Source: a virus
Strand: one strand, 5' to 3'
DNA length: 62,920 bases
IMG/VR virus record: IMGVR_UViG_3300017783_003723
Location: 1 to 62,920 of that record
The position numbers were made by a program, and so were the translations under genes. A model generated the notes under the pieces. That model had not been told where the DNA came from. It was given only the letters and a program-made list of their open reading frames with translations, and ran no database searches. Of the stretch, positions 18,329 to 26,656 are shown piece by piece. Numbering within the stretch: position 1 is the stretch's first letter; each line of letters begins with the position of its first letter.

Positions 18329-19390
18329 TTAAAACTTATTATTGATCCAATCTAAAATTACTTTTTGTTCTTCTTCTTGATCTTTTTTAAAGAGTAAGGA
18401 TAATAAAGATCGATTGTGTTCAAGTCTATTGGCTAAAGAAGTTGTGAGTAACATCGTGTTTAATTGGTTTAGTGGTATTGAAGATAGTCGTTTCAATTCG
18501 GCAAATATCATATCACATCGTTTGAAAAGATTATCTTCGTTATCGTAATCATGGTTAACAATCTCATCAAACATATCATATCCCATGCTTCTTAGGTGTT
18601 GTACTATTCCTGGAGCTCCTAATATAATGGGTATTTGGTGCATATAGAATGCCTTAGTTGTTTTCTCTGTTATAAAGAGTCTATCTGTATCTGTAAATAC
18701 TCCATCATAGTATCGTGATGTATTCATACCGATAGAAGATTCCAGTACTACATTGAACATAGCAGTAGAGAACTCGTCAAAGTAACTGTGCTGATCTTCT
18801 GATTTATGACCAAGTGTTACAGGAAATCTACTCATCTCTTCATCTGATAATGATATACACTGGAGTTTCATGGGCTCTATGTCTCCCCACCCACATGATA
18901 CTATACCCTTATTGTATAATTCTGTATCGTTTAATATATTATTCGTGAAGTATATTCTTTCTTCTCTAGCCATTCTTGCTAAACTAATAAAAACTTTTGT
19001 TCTCTTTCGTTCAGGTATTAAGTTTGGTCCGGGGTAGCAATATTGTAATGATCTATCTGTAAAATGCTGAATATTATTGTTGAATTTTTCGTATTGTGCT
19101 TTTCCTACTAAAATAGGAGGCAATTCTCCTCCATCTATAAACAAAATACGTTTGTAACCCACATCAAGCAAAAGATTAAACACAACATTCCAATGTATAG
19201 AATGTAATGCTTCGTATAAAAAAGTGACGATTATGTTTTCTGTTAAGGGTAACACCTCAATAGCTTTTCTAACATGATCACTCAAATCCCGTTCGAAAAT
19301 TTTCTCACAACCTAGTACACAAGTATTTGGAATATCTTTGAACTTATCGTGCGTTTTATTCGTATTATACATTTTTTCAGAATAAGTCAA
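18329..19390 (-). CDS. Glycosyltransferase-like protein (GT10-like C-terminal motif), inserted in the structural block
   Basis: 353 aa. Residues about 245-300 contain LFITEKTTKAFYMHQIPIILG followed by LRSMGYDMFDEIVNHDYDNE. The TEK...K...PI..G core recalls the donor-binding part of GT10 fucosyltransferases and is shared with three other proteins in this window. The N-terminal half is not recognisable. Its start overlaps the gp4 stop, and it separates gp4 from the 190-aa structural gene, which are neighbours in simpler T4-like genomes. This looks like a late-acquired accessory gene. Whether it decorates virion proteins, DNA or host glycans is unknown. Confidence 0.6.
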   Translation of the reverse strand: MTYSEKMYNTNKTHDKFKDIPNTCVLGCEKIFERDLSDHVRKAIEVLPLTENIIVTFLYEALHSIHWNVVFNLLLDVGYKRILFIDGGELPPILVGKAQYEKFNNNIQHFTDRSLQYCYPGPNLIPERKRTKVFISLARMAREERIYFTNNILNDTELYNKGIVSCGWGDIEPMKLQCISLSDEEMSRFPVTLGHKSEDQHSYFDEFSTAMFNVVLESSIGMNTSRYYDGVFTDTDRLFITEKTTKAFYMHQIPIILGAPGIVQHLRSMGYDMFDEIVNHDYDNEDNLFKRCDMIFAELKRLSSIPLNQLNTMLLTTSLANRLEHNRSLLSLLFKKDQEEEQKVILDWINNKF

Positions 19391-19827
19391 TATTTTATTC
19401 CTAGTTCTTTTTCAGTTATAATCTTAAACTCCCAATTTCTATCGGCACAAAACTCTCTAGCAGATTTCCATTTCGCTTGATTTACCGCATACTGTGCTAC
19501 TTCATTAAGAAATCTTTTTGTTTTTCTTTTTGGTATAGAAGGTTCTCTAGTAAATCTTTCTGGCTTTACTTCTATCAGGTATGTCTTATTTCGTATCTTG
19601 ATGCAAAAATCTATATAATAACGATGTATTCTTTTGTCTAATGGAGATCGATATGGTATGACAACCTCTTCAGAAGACCACTCAGATACATCATCATTCA
19701 TATCACACCAGTTCATGAATTTTACTTCATAACCAGATCGATAGACAATATTCTTCACATTACCCGAATATTTATTGGGGTTTTTAGGAATAAACTTGCC
19801 TTGATGTAATTCTTTATTATAAGTCAT
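19387..19827 (-). CDS. 4: Head completion protein gp4
   Basis: 146 aa from ATG 19827 (T4 gp4 is 150 aa). KFIPKNPNKYSGN, IVYRSGYEVKFMNWCD, SEWSSEEVVIPYRSPLDKR and HRYYIDF...LIEVKPERF match the gp4 family, which has a nuclease-like fold with the D-x(n)-EVK acidic pair. In T4 it is needed to close packaged heads. A longer frame back to 19887 exists, but it would start upstream of the GATAAATA late promoter at 19862, and homologues begin near this ATG. It is divergent from the gp54-like gene. Confidence 0.9.
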   Translation of the reverse strand: MTYNKELHQGKFIPKNPNKYSGNVKNIVYRSGYEVKFMNWCDMNDDVSEWSSEEVVIPYRSPLDKRIHRYYIDFCIKIRNKTYLIEVKPERFTREPSIPKRKTKRFLNEVAQYAVNQAKWKSAREFCADRNWEFKIITEKELGIKY

Positions 19828-19834
19828 ATAAATA
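19827..19834 (+). promoter_or_regulatory. T4-type late promoter for the plus-strand tail genes
   Basis: Exact TATAAATA on the plus strand. The octamer ends 39 bases before ATG 19874 and gives a leader of about 34 bases. It overlaps the first codon of gp4 on the other strand and faces a minus-strand near-consensus late promoter at 19862, so the two late operons start from a shared divergent region. Confidence 0.7.
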
Positions 19835-19861
19835 GTTCTTGTTAATAAACATACTAAGGGA

Positions 19862-19869
19862 TATTTATC
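19862..19869 (-). promoter_or_regulatory. Probable late promoter for gp4
   Basis: GATAAATA, one base off the late consensus, on the minus strand 34 bases upstream of ATG 19827. The divergent partner on the plus strand is an exact match. Confidence 0.45.
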
Positions 19870-19873
19870 AACC

Positions 19874-20590
19874 ATGACGACAGACACATCACCAACAAAT
19901 AATCAGCCAGATGCGAATTCTCCTGAACCAGCAAAGGTTGAAAAAAGAAAACCTAAACCCGTATTTGATCTTCGGGATATGGTTACAAAGGTTAGACGAA
20001 ATGATTTAGCCCGAGCAAATAGATTTGCTGTATATATCCAAGCTCCATCAGGTCTTCCTGGAAGTAGAGATGTTTCTCTCTTATGTGAAGAAGCCGCAAT
20101 TCCAGGACTACAATTAGTATACAATCCAGTAAAGATTGGATCTTGGACAGAGAATCGCGTAAGTAATCTAGAATTTTATGGTGATACAGCGTCTTTTACA
20201 TTCTTCTGTGATACTGATTGGGAAGTCAGAGAGTACTTTGAAAAGTGGATGATGAATAGTGTAAACCCATATTCTAAAGAAGTTTCATTTTATAATGACA
20301 TGATAGGTGAAGTAACTGTCTATGCACTTGACAGAATTAATGGCATCATAGGCGAATGGTGCTTGAAAGAGGCTTTCCCTAGAGTTATATCGCTTACACC
20401 AATATCACATTCTGGTGGTGAAGGTGCGGCTCGGTGTACGGTAACATTCTCATACAAGAGATGGGTACCATATGAGAAGGGTGATAGAAGAAGTATTCTT
20501 GGACAAATACTAAACTTACGTTTTGGTAGTCTTGAGAGTCAAATAAAAAACAGTTTATCGAATGCGTTTGATGATATATTAGATATTTAA
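19874..20590 (+). CDS. 54: Baseplate tail-tube initiator, gp54-like (gp19 tube fold)
   Basis: 238 aa. A disordered Pro/Lys-rich start is followed by NRFAVYIQAPSGLPG, a LLCEEAAIPG strand, FYGDTASFTFFCDTDW, YFEKWMMNSVNP and a final SGGEGAARCTVTFSYKRW. These are the landmarks of the T4 gp19/gp54 tube family. Length is above gp19 (163 aa) and below T4 gp54 (320 aa). Position just before gp26 and the tape measure, away from the sheath genes, favours gp54 over the main tube protein. gp54 caps gp48 and seeds the tube. Confidence 0.8.
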   Translation: MTTDTSPTNNQPDANSPEPAKVEKRKPKPVFDLRDMVTKVRRNDLARANRFAVYIQAPSGLPGSRDVSLLCEEAAIPGLQLVYNPVKIGSWTENRVSNLEFYGDTASFTFFCDTDWEVREYFEKWMMNSVNPYSKEVSFYNDMIGEVTVYALDRINGIIGEWCLKEAFPRVISLTPISHSGGEGAARCTVTFSYKRWVPYEKGDRRSILGQILNLRFGSLESQIKNSLSNAFDDILDI

Positions 20591-20605
20591 TAATTAGGAG
20601 TTATA

Positions 20606-21313
20606 ATGAGCATACCCCAAAGTGACCAGCGACTTTTTGAAATTGACGTACTGTCCCGAAGAAAGTCGTATAAGTTCAGACCTTTTCTAGTAAAGGAAGA
20701 AAAAATACTAGTAATGGCAACACAGTCAGATGATCAACTTGATCTTGTGAAAGCAATTCAACAAGTAATTACGAATTGTTCTTTTGGAGAAATTCAAGGT
20801 GATGAAATACCAATCTTTGATCTACAGAAAATTTTTATGGAGCTTAGATCACAATCAATCTCACCAAAGTTTGAAGTAAACTTTGTATGTGGACATTGTA
20901 ATGAGACTCAGCCAGAAGAAATTGATATGAGAAATTTTGATATTCAAGAGAAAGAAGATCATATCAATCCTATACAAGTTAATGATTCTACAGCAGTAGT
21001 TATGGGATATCCAACAGCAGAAGTTCTAATGGAAATTGGAAAAGCAGAACAAGAAATGGATATCTATCATGCGTCTGCTAGTTGTATTGAAGAAATTCAT
21101 ACTAAAGATGATGTTCTAATGGCTTCAGATTTGTCCATAGAAGACAGAGTAGAGTTTATTGAAAATTTGTCTCTTGAAGAGTTTGGCGCATTCAAACAGT
21201 TCTTTTCTACTATGCCAGTTCTTGAAAAAGAAATTGAATTTACTTGTAAGAACAAAGAGTGTGAAAAGACCAGTACGTTTTATATGAATGGCTATTTGGA
21301 TTTTTTCGTCTAG
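20606..21313 (+). CDS. 26: Baseplate hub assembly protein gp26
   Basis: 235 aa (T4 gp26 is 208 aa). KFRPFLVKEEKILVMA, followed by AIQQVITNCSFGE and a FDLQKIFMELRSQS segment, is the recognisable core of the T4 baseplate gp26 family. Two Cys pairs, CGHC near residue 94 and CKNKEC near residue 217, could form a zinc ribbon. A good AGGAG lies before ATG 20606. The last codons contain a TTTTTTC heptamer two codons before the stop, which would shift ribosomes into the following 51-aa chaperone frame. Co-transcribed with the gp54-like gene 15 bases upstream. Confidence 0.88.
   Translation: MSIPQSDQRLFEIDVLSRRKSYKFRPFLVKEEKILVMATQSDDQLDLVKAIQQVITNCSFGEIQGDEIPIFDLQKIFMELRSQSISPKFEVNFVCGHCNETQPEEIDMRNFDIQEKEDHINPIQVNDSTAVVMGYPTAEVLMEIGKAEQEMDIYHASASCIEEIHTKDDVLMASDLSIEDRVEFIENLSLEEFGAFKQFFSTMPVLEKEIEFTCKNKECEKTSTFYMNGYLDFFV
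21301..21307 (+). other. Candidate -1 programmed frameshift site (T TTT TTC)
   Basis: The heptamer fits the X XXY YYZ rule in the gp26 reading frame (codons TTT TTC). A -1 slip avoids the gp26 stop at 21311-21313 and continues CGT CTA GCC ... into the 51-aa ORF without any stop. The fusion would be about 293 aa. No ribosome-binding site precedes the downstream ATG 21331, which favours frameshift expression. A strong downstream stem-loop is not visible. Confidence 0.6.
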
Positions 21314-21330
21314 CCCTCTCACATGAAACT

Positions 21331-21486
21331 ATGGAGAATTTCTTCAAAACTAACTTTCTATTAATGCAAGAGCATAAATACAGTTTAACAGAGATCGAAA
21401 GTTGGGTTCCATGGGAGAGGGAAGTATATGTAAGTATGCTAATCGATCATCTAAAAAAGAAAGCGGATAAACAAAGGAAACAATAA
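21331..21486 (+). CDS. Baseplate hub/tail assembly chaperone ORF (51 aa), likely expressed as a gp26 frameshift fusion
   Basis: 51 aa from ATG 21331: ENFFKTNFLLMQEHKYSLTEIE followed by SWVPWEREVYVSMLIDHLKKK. I recognise this as the small conserved protein that follows gp26 in T4-like marine phages. In T4 the gene after 26 is 51, an assembly catalyst, but the lengths differ greatly. The open frame extends upstream through SHET and ALS back to the TTTTTTC heptamer in gp26. The stop overlaps the tape-measure start as TAATG. A pair of overlapping frames just before the tape measure is the layout of the lambda G/GT tail assembly chaperones. Confidence 0.75.
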   Translation: MENFFKTNFLLMQEHKYSLTEIESWVPWEREVYVSMLIDHLKKKADKQRKQ

Positions 21487-23090
21487 TGCTACCACAAGTA
21501 CTATCTAAACTAGCAACACCAGTATTAAGAGGTGCAAGTTCGCTTGCAAGAGGTGTAGGTGGTGTAGCGAAAACAGGTGCCACATTTGGTGCAGGTATGT
21601 TAGCCGGAAGAGGTAGCAGTACTAACAACGTAATTCCTTTCAATTCTATGGCTAGAGCAAACCTAGCATCGAACAATCCTGGTGAAGTTGGAAACGTAAC
21701 AGCAAGTCCAGGACTTGCCAATAACAATGGAAGAAATACTAGTGTAAATGCAAATGTATTAGAATCATCTAATGATTCACTACAAGACATTGAAAATGTT
21801 TTGATCGACATCAAAGAAGAACTAAAAGATATTAATAAAAATACAGAAGTAAAAGAAACATTTACAACTAAAGAAAAAACAGAAGAAGAAATAAAAGCAG
21901 GATTTTCTATGCCTGCAATACCACAAAAAGCAAAGAGCGTAGGTAAAGGTGCTCTTGGTGGTTTGGCAGGGATGGCTGCATTAAATATGATGTTTGGATC
22001 TAATGAAGCAAATGCTGGTGAAGTTAATGCAACACCACAACAACCAGCAGACTTTGATCTACTAGATTCAACTAAAGCAGTAAAAGTAGTAGGCAATTCA
22101 AGGATGACTGGTGGAGCACTTAAAGCCGGCGGAGATATACTAACAAGCAAACCAGTTACGAATTTAGCCAGTCAAACTGGAGACGTTTTAAAAAAAGCAA
22201 CTAGCAATGTTATGGGACTTGGCGTTGATGGTAAACCTGTTACGACAACTAGTCCAGCAGTAAAATCTTTGTTAAACAAAACAAAAAATGTTGCGAATGT
22301 TGCAGGTACAGTGGCAAACAAAATTCCTTTAGGACCTATCATTGCAAAAATTGTGGCTACAAAAGGACCAGGTCTTGTTTCTAGAGCAATTCCTTTTTTA
22401 GGAACTGTTGCTGGTGGTGTATTAGGTGTGAAAAAACTTATAGAAGGTGACATGGTCGGTGCAGGACTAGCCGCTACTGCACTTGCTCCTGGTGTAGGTA
22501 CTGTGGGTACTTTGGGTGTTGCTGGTTATGAAATTGCAAGAGAAGCGTATAATGAAGTTCATGGAGAATATCCAGAAGGTGATCCTAAAGTAAAAGAAAG
22601 AATGCCAGAACTTCTTGAAGAAGCAACTAAACAAGTTACAGAGTTTGTAGAAACCGAAATAAAAGCAAGAGCAACACAGAAAAAAGATTTAAGCTCCGCA
22701 AAAGATAGTGGTCTGTTTGATAAAGACATAATTGGTAATAGTGAAGTAAATGCTGATATGATTGGTGATGCGACTACAGGACAACTACAAGCGATTATTA
22801 AAGATGACGATATCAGCGATGAGAATAAAGCACTCATAACATCAGAACTTGAAAGCAGAAGTAATGTAACACCTCTTACCACACAACCAGCGGTTGATTC
22901 TGTTCCACTACAACAAAACACAGAAGAAGTAGAAGCACTACAACAACAGCCAGCAGAGCCTATAGTTATTAATCAGCAAAGTGGTAATAGTGCTCCAGCG
23001 CCAGCACCAGATGTTCATGTAGCAGTAAGTTTAGGAGATCCTTTATCTCCTGATAGTCCTGGTTCTGCTAGATTTATTTCAAGAGACTAA
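21486..23090 (+). CDS. Baseplate hub/tail tape-measure protein, gp29-like
   Basis: 534 aa, in the size range of T4 gp29 (590 aa). It is Ala/Gly-rich with several hydrophobic helical stretches (about residues 150-170, 265-300 and 300-350), a short coiled coil near residues 95-125 and a Pro/Gln-rich C-terminus. This composition suits a tail-length ruler, and it follows the gp26/chaperone pair exactly where tape measures sit. Clear sequence similarity to T4 gp29 is not visible by eye, so the call rests on composition and position. Its 3' end overlaps the convergent radical SAM gene by 12 bases. Confidence 0.7.
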   Translation: MLPQVLSKLATPVLRGASSLARGVGGVAKTGATFGAGMLAGRGSSTNNVIPFNSMARANLASNNPGEVGNVTASPGLANNNGRNTSVNANVLESSNDSLQDIENVLIDIKEELKDINKNTEVKETFTTKEKTEEEIKAGFSMPAIPQKAKSVGKGALGGLAGMAALNMMFGSNEANAGEVNATPQQPADFDLLDSTKAVKVVGNSRMTGGALKAGGDILTSKPVTNLASQTGDVLKKATSNVMGLGVDGKPVTTTSPAVKSLLNKTKNVANVAGTVANKIPLGPIIAKIVATKGPGLVSRAIPFLGTVAGGVLGVKKLIEGDMVGAGLAATALAPGVGTVGTLGVAGYEIAREAYNEVHGEYPEGDPKVKERMPELLEEATKQVTEFVETEIKARATQKKDLSSAKDSGLFDKDIIGNSEVNADMIGDATTGQLQAIIKDDDISDENKALITSELESRSNVTPLTTQPAVDSVPLQQNTEEVEALQQQPAEPIVINQQSGNSAPAPAPDVHVAVSLGDPLSPDSPGSARFISRD

Positions 23091-24581
23091 TTTTCTTTCT
23101 ATATAAGAATCTATTTGAGCATTAATATGCTCTGTTCTTCTTTCTAAATGATTCAATTCAGCAAAGTCGCTCCACTTAACAGTAGGATCGATAAAGAACT
23201 TATCATACATAAACGGATCAATACCATTTTTAAGTTTGGCTTGACTCCATTCTTCAACAGCAAATTTAGTAACATCATACAAACTTAGATTTGGATTTTT
23301 CCATTTTAAATAATACTCATAATTATCCACATACTCATAAAGATTTTTAAAGTATGGATTGAAACTTTTACTCCAATCTATATCACACTCTTCTGGGAAA
23401 GTAGTCCTTTCATATCCAAATTTTGCCCAATCTTTATCCATGGCAGAGTTGTGATTTAATGAAGTACCATTTTTATCTAAGTCTTTGATCATTAATATAT
23501 TTAAATGGAAACTATTTTGTTGCCAATACTTTTCTAACCAGTCTTTTGTTTCTCTAAGTGTATCTAACGTTTCGTGTGGTAAGCCAGCAATCAAAGATAT
23601 GTGTCCTTTATAAAAGCCAGCATTCTTTCTGAAATAAGAATCTACTGCTAATAGACCATCTTGTATTCTGCCACTATTCATTCCTTTACCAATTGATTTC
23701 GCTGAAGGCAAGTGCATAGACTCAACACCATAAAAATGAGAAGTGATTCCCATATCTATCAAGTTATCCCAATCTTGTATTCTGGATACCATCAAGTCTG
23801 CTCTAATATAAGCAGTCATCTTAGGTTTGAATGGAAGTCTTCTACAGGCAGCCGCGTACTTAGCAATCTTATCACTTGAATCATTAAATGTTTCATCTAG
23901 AACCATGTAGTGGGTAGTTCCCCATTTGTCATAGTTTCTTAACATCTCATCATAAAAATATTGTTCTGAAGTTGTATGGTCATCTTTCACACCAAGAATA
24001 GGAAAACTACAGAAAGAACATTTGAACTTACATCCTCTCGCCATTTCTAATAATAGTATCTCTCTTTCATGAATGAAATCTCGTTCTTCATACTGAACAG
24101 AAAGGTCTTCTTTAGGAAATGCCTTGTAGTTCGTGTATGCATTTATAAGATTTCCTTCGTGTATCGGCTCTGGTCCGCCTCTGAAATGGTCTATAAGAGC
24201 CAATATAGCATACTCACCATACCCATATACATACCAATCACAGGGTAGTTCTTTCATTGTTTGATTCTGACTACCGATAACTTGTTTGATGTGTGGATAT
24301 TTTTCTTTGAGCCAATGAACGAACTCAACCAATTCTGGTGTACTAATCATAAACGTAGAACTAAAGCCAAAGAAAAGAGTTTCGCTATCAACTTTCTTTG
24401 TTGTGAATTCTTTTAATTGATCTAAAGACCATCGATGAATATAATCAACAACCTCAATATCATAATCATGTTTACGTAGAAAGGTAGCAATCTTATGTGC
24501 GCCAGATGATCTACGAATGCTTACCATACTGGCGTCCATTCCCATATCTTCTAACAAGCCACCAAATATTATTCCGTGCAT
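23079..24581 (-). CDS. B12-binding-type radical SAM protein
   Basis: 500 aa. The N-terminal 150 residues look like a cobalamin-binding Rossmann-like domain (GFSSTFMISTPELVEFVHWL, then VIGSQNQT and VYGYGEYAILALI). The radical SAM cluster-binding motif CKFKCSFC is at residues 184-191, preceded by LLLEMARG, followed by a DETFNDS strand and a SLIAGLPHETLDTL segment typical of this class. The signature B12 DxHxxG motif is not seen, so cofactor use is uncertain. It stands alone between tape measure and gp32 and differs in architecture from the seven radical SAM genes at 39-49 kb. Substrate unknown. Confidence 0.8.
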   Translation of the reverse strand: MHGIIFGGLLEDMGMDASMVSIRRSSGAHKIATFLRKHDYDIEVVDYIHRWSLDQLKEFTTKKVDSETLFFGFSSTFMISTPELVEFVHWLKEKYPHIKQVIGSQNQTMKELPCDWYVYGYGEYAILALIDHFRGGPEPIHEGNLINAYTNYKAFPKEDLSVQYEERDFIHEREILLLEMARGCKFKCSFCSFPILGVKDDHTTSEQYFYDEMLRNYDKWGTTHYMVLDETFNDSSDKIAKYAAACRRLPFKPKMTAYIRADLMVSRIQDWDNLIDMGITSHFYGVESMHLPSAKSIGKGMNSGRIQDGLLAVDSYFRKNAGFYKGHISLIAGLPHETLDTLRETKDWLEKYWQQNSFHLNILMIKDLDKNGTSLNHNSAMDKDWAKFGYERTTFPEECDIDWSKSFNPYFKNLYEYVDNYEYYLKWKNPNLSLYDVTKFAVEEWSQAKLKNGIDPFMYDKFFIDPTVKWSDFAELNHLERRTEHINAQIDSYIERKLVS

Positions 24582-24594
24582 AATAACCCTAAAG

Positions 24595-24621
24595 AAAAAA
24601 AAGGGGAGCGCAAGGCTCCCC
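24595..24621 (-). terminator. Rho-independent terminator after gp32
   Basis: On the minus strand GGGGAGC, a five-base loop, GCTCCCC and a run of eight T follow the gp32 stop by about 20 bases. The seven-base GC-rich stem is identical to that of the terminator at 57773. Confidence 0.9.
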
Positions 24622-24643
24622 TCTAAACACTTGACAGAACTAT

Positions 24644-25561
24644 TTAGTCCTCATCAGCCAACTTCGAAAAGTAGGATAATGCATCATCATCAGTAGATGC
24701 TGATTCCACAGTTGTGGCAGGATCGGGTGTTTTGTTGTTGTTTACGAACAGATCATCTTCAACATCACCAGTTTGGGCAGCCACACTTGCCGCTGGAGCA
24801 GGGACAGCTTTACCACCAAGCACTTGTTGCAATTTAGTTTGCAATGCTTCGTATGATTTGAAGTTTTTAGGATCAGTAATCTCAGCAAGAGAATACTGCT
24901 TTGCCCAGATAGCTTCGATACCTTCATCGTTATCTGCTACTGGAACTGGAGATGCTTCAAACTCAGACTTGTCATAGTTTCGGTAACCCTCAACTTGACG
25001 AATCTTCAATTTAAAGTTTACTCCTTCCCAGAAGTCAAATGGGTTAAGAGGAGTCTCATCTTCAAACTCTGGTTTCATTGCTTCGGAAATCTTATCAAAG
25101 ATTTTCTTACCGAACTTATAAAGGAATACTTGTCCTTCATTCGCAGGGTTACCGGGGTCTTTTACAACCACAATGTTTGCATAGTAAGCCAGTCTACGTT
25201 TCTGTTTACGTGCAGTTTCTTTGTCAGCGTCTACGCCACTGTTCCAAAGTTCAGTATTTAACTCAGACACTGGATCTTGTTGACCAAGAGTAGTCAGAGA
25301 GTTTTCGATGTACCACTTGCCAGTTGGTCCTTGAAAGCCGTGATTCCAAATTCTTGCCCAAGGAAAATCTTCTCCTTTTGGTGCAGGCAAAAATCGGATA
25401 ACAGCATAACCATTACCAGCTTGATCGACAGTGGGTTTCCACTCACGACCATCATCACGGGATTGTGTTGTGGTAGTAGTGGACATTTTTTCAACTTCTT
25501 TCATCAAAGAGTTGAAATTACCGCGGGAATTGCGGAGGTCAGAAAGTGAATTAAAAGACAT
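24644..25561 (-). CDS. 32: Single-stranded DNA-binding protein gp32
   Basis: 305 aa (T4 gp32 is 301 aa). The order is typical: a basic N-terminal LAST-like region, REWKPTVDQAGNGYAVIRFLPAP, FPWARIWNHGFQGPTGKWYIENSLTT, KQKRRLAYYANIVVVKDP, GQVFLYKFGKKIF, PFDFWEGVNFKLK, and an acidic C-terminal tail rich in Asp for partner binding. It coats ssDNA in replication and recombination. The protein has no cysteine at all, so the zinc site of T4 gp32 is absent. A GGAG site precedes the ATG. gp59 and gp33 lie upstream, as in T4, and a strong terminator follows. Confidence 0.93.
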   Translation of the reverse strand: MSFNSLSDLRNSRGNFNSLMKEVEKMSTTTTTQSRDDGREWKPTVDQAGNGYAVIRFLPAPKGEDFPWARIWNHGFQGPTGKWYIENSLTTLGQQDPVSELNTELWNSGVDADKETARKQKRRLAYYANIVVVKDPGNPANEGQVFLYKFGKKIFDKISEAMKPEFEDETPLNPFDFWEGVNFKLKIRQVEGYRNYDKSEFEASPVPVADNDEGIEAIWAKQYSLAEITDPKNFKSYEALQTKLQQVLGGKAVPAPAASVAAQTGDVEDDLFVNNNKTPDPATTVESASTDDDALSYFSKLADED

Positions 25562-25581
25562 ATATATTTCTCCTGTTTACG

Positions 25582-25773
25582 TTATGTACTTGATTTGCGA
25601 TGTATTTTGTGTGTATGGTAACATAGTTCATCATAAACTTCATCATCATACGATCCATCATCATATAATAAGTGCTTGTATTTGTCAAGTTTGGTTTTAC
25701 CCTCGCTCTCTACTCTACGAACACGCTTTTCTTCGTCACCACACTGGGATGTGCGATTACGTTTCTTGCCCAT
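25582..25773 (-). CDS. Small basic hypothetical protein upstream of gp32
   Basis: 63 aa. The first half is Lys/Arg-rich with one Cys, and the middle has a DDGSYDDEVYDELCYHTHK acidic/His segment. No family recognised. An exact TATAAATA late promoter sits 15 bases before ATG 25773 and the gene fills the whole space between gp59 and gp32, which supports it being real. A TTGACA-N17-TATGAT promoter for gp32 lies inside it. Confidence 0.55.
   Translation of the reverse strand: MGKKRNRTSQCGDEEKRVRRVESEGKTKLDKYKHLLYDDGSYDDEVYDELCYHTHKIHRKSST
25660..25688 (-). promoter_or_regulatory. Candidate sigma70-type promoter for gp32
   Basis: TTGACA, a 17-base spacer and TATGAT on the minus strand, about 100 bases upstream of gp32. 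It lies in the coding region of the 63-aa gene, so chance similarity cannot be excluded; the spacing equals that of the other early promoters in the window. Confidence 0.45.
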
Positions 25774-25788
25774 CTTACAGTATACTCC

Positions 25789-25796
25789 TATTTATA
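25789..25796 (-). promoter_or_regulatory. T4-type late promoter before the 63-aa gene
   Basis: Exact TATAAATA on the minus strand, next to the gp59 stop. It is followed at once by GGAG, so the ribosome-binding sequence lies between the octamer and the expected +1. Confidence 0.5.
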
Positions 25797-26373
25797 CTAG
25801 TTTTAAGGACTGTGCTACAGACTTCATTTTGTCTGTAACCTTAACGAACGGTCGATACTTTTTGACTATCAATGATAAGTCACTGATAAAAACATCATCC
25901 GTTTCGCTATCTACGAAATTGAAAATCTTATCTAATATTACAAGAGTTTCAATTGTGATCATTTTAGCAAAATATAATCTAAAAGTCAAGGGGTGTTTAG
26001 AACTTTTTTCATAAAAAGGATTGTTTATGTTATTCTTTTCCATTTCCAATAACAAGGCATCAACGTCTTGTGTAAAAGTATATTCCCGCTTTGATTTTCT
26101 AATAGACCACTGCTTGTATATTCTATTGGCTTCAACATCAAACAACCCACCCCATTTTTCACCACTAACAAAGTTGGCTACTAAGAAGTCTATGATCTCA
26201 CTTCTACTATAGTCTCTGGCTAACTTTCTTATAACAGTTAGGTCTTTACGTTTGAGAAATGTTTCTTGCTTTACTTTGACTGCACCTTTAGTCTTTGTAA
26301 TGTCGTAATCTTTCTTTGTGAAATGTAACTTCAGTGCAAGGTAAAGTTTATATACTTCAAAGGGTTCTACCAT
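25792..26373 (-). CDS. 59: Helicase loader gp59
   Basis: 193 aa from ATG 26373 (T4 gp59 is 217 aa). VYKLYLALKLHFTKKDYDI near the start parallels the T4 pattern VYKLYLMIKQHMNGKYDV, and FRLYFAKMITIETLVILDKIFNFVD parallels its C-terminal helices. In T4 gp59 loads helicase gp41 on gp32-coated forks. The frame extends to a GTG at 26406, but homologues start at this ATG, which lies one base after the gp33 stop. Order 33-59-32 is as in T4. Confidence 0.88.
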   Translation of the reverse strand: MVEPFEVYKLYLALKLHFTKKDYDITKTKGAVKVKQETFLKRKDLTVIRKLARDYSRSEIIDFLVANFVSGEKWGGLFDVEANRIYKQWSIRKSKREYTFTQDVDALLLEMEKNNINNPFYEKSSKHPLTFRLYFAKMITIETLVILDKIFNFVDSETDDVFISDLSLIVKKYRPFVKVTDKMKSVAQSLKLV

Positions 26374-26374
26374 A

Positions 26375-26656
26375 TTAAATAGGTAACTTAAATGTCTTGT
26401 TACCACCTTTTAGTAAGTTTAAATCTTCTGCTTCTGCTTTAATTTTTTCTTTCAGTGAAGGAGATAATAGTTTCTTTACACTCTCCACATCAATGTCTTT
26501 AGCACCACAATAATCAACAATAGCATCAATAAAGCTACCCGAGTTGTGTGCCAGTCGCTCAATGTGCTGTGAAAACTCATTTGAGGACTTGAACTCTTTT
26601 GTTATCAGATATGGATCTGACATGGAAAGGCTATTTACATCTACTACTTTAGGCAT
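26375..26656 (-). CDS. 33: Late transcription coactivator gp33
   Basis: 93 aa (T4 gp33 is 112 aa). SSNEFSQHIERLA, SFIDAIVDYCGAKDIDVESVKKLLSPSLKEKI and AEDLNLLKGG match the gp33 family of T4-like marine phages. gp33 bridges host RNA polymerase and the sliding clamp and, with gp55, activates TATAAATA promoters, many of which occur in this window. The ATG overlaps the end of the epimerase gene by eight bases. The sigma factor gp55 itself is not in the window. Confidence 0.88.
   Translation of the reverse strand: MPKVVDVNSLSMSDPYLITKEFKSSNEFSQHIERLAHNSGSFIDAIVDYCGAKDIDVESVKKLLSPSLKEKIKAEAEDLNLLKGGNKTFKLPI

Noticed and set aside
21350-22150. Minus-strand open frame of 266 codons over the tape measure
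   Set aside because: Antisense to an Ala/Gly-rich gene, which produces long stop-free frames; composition is Pro/Ser/Leu-rich and no homology pattern is seen.
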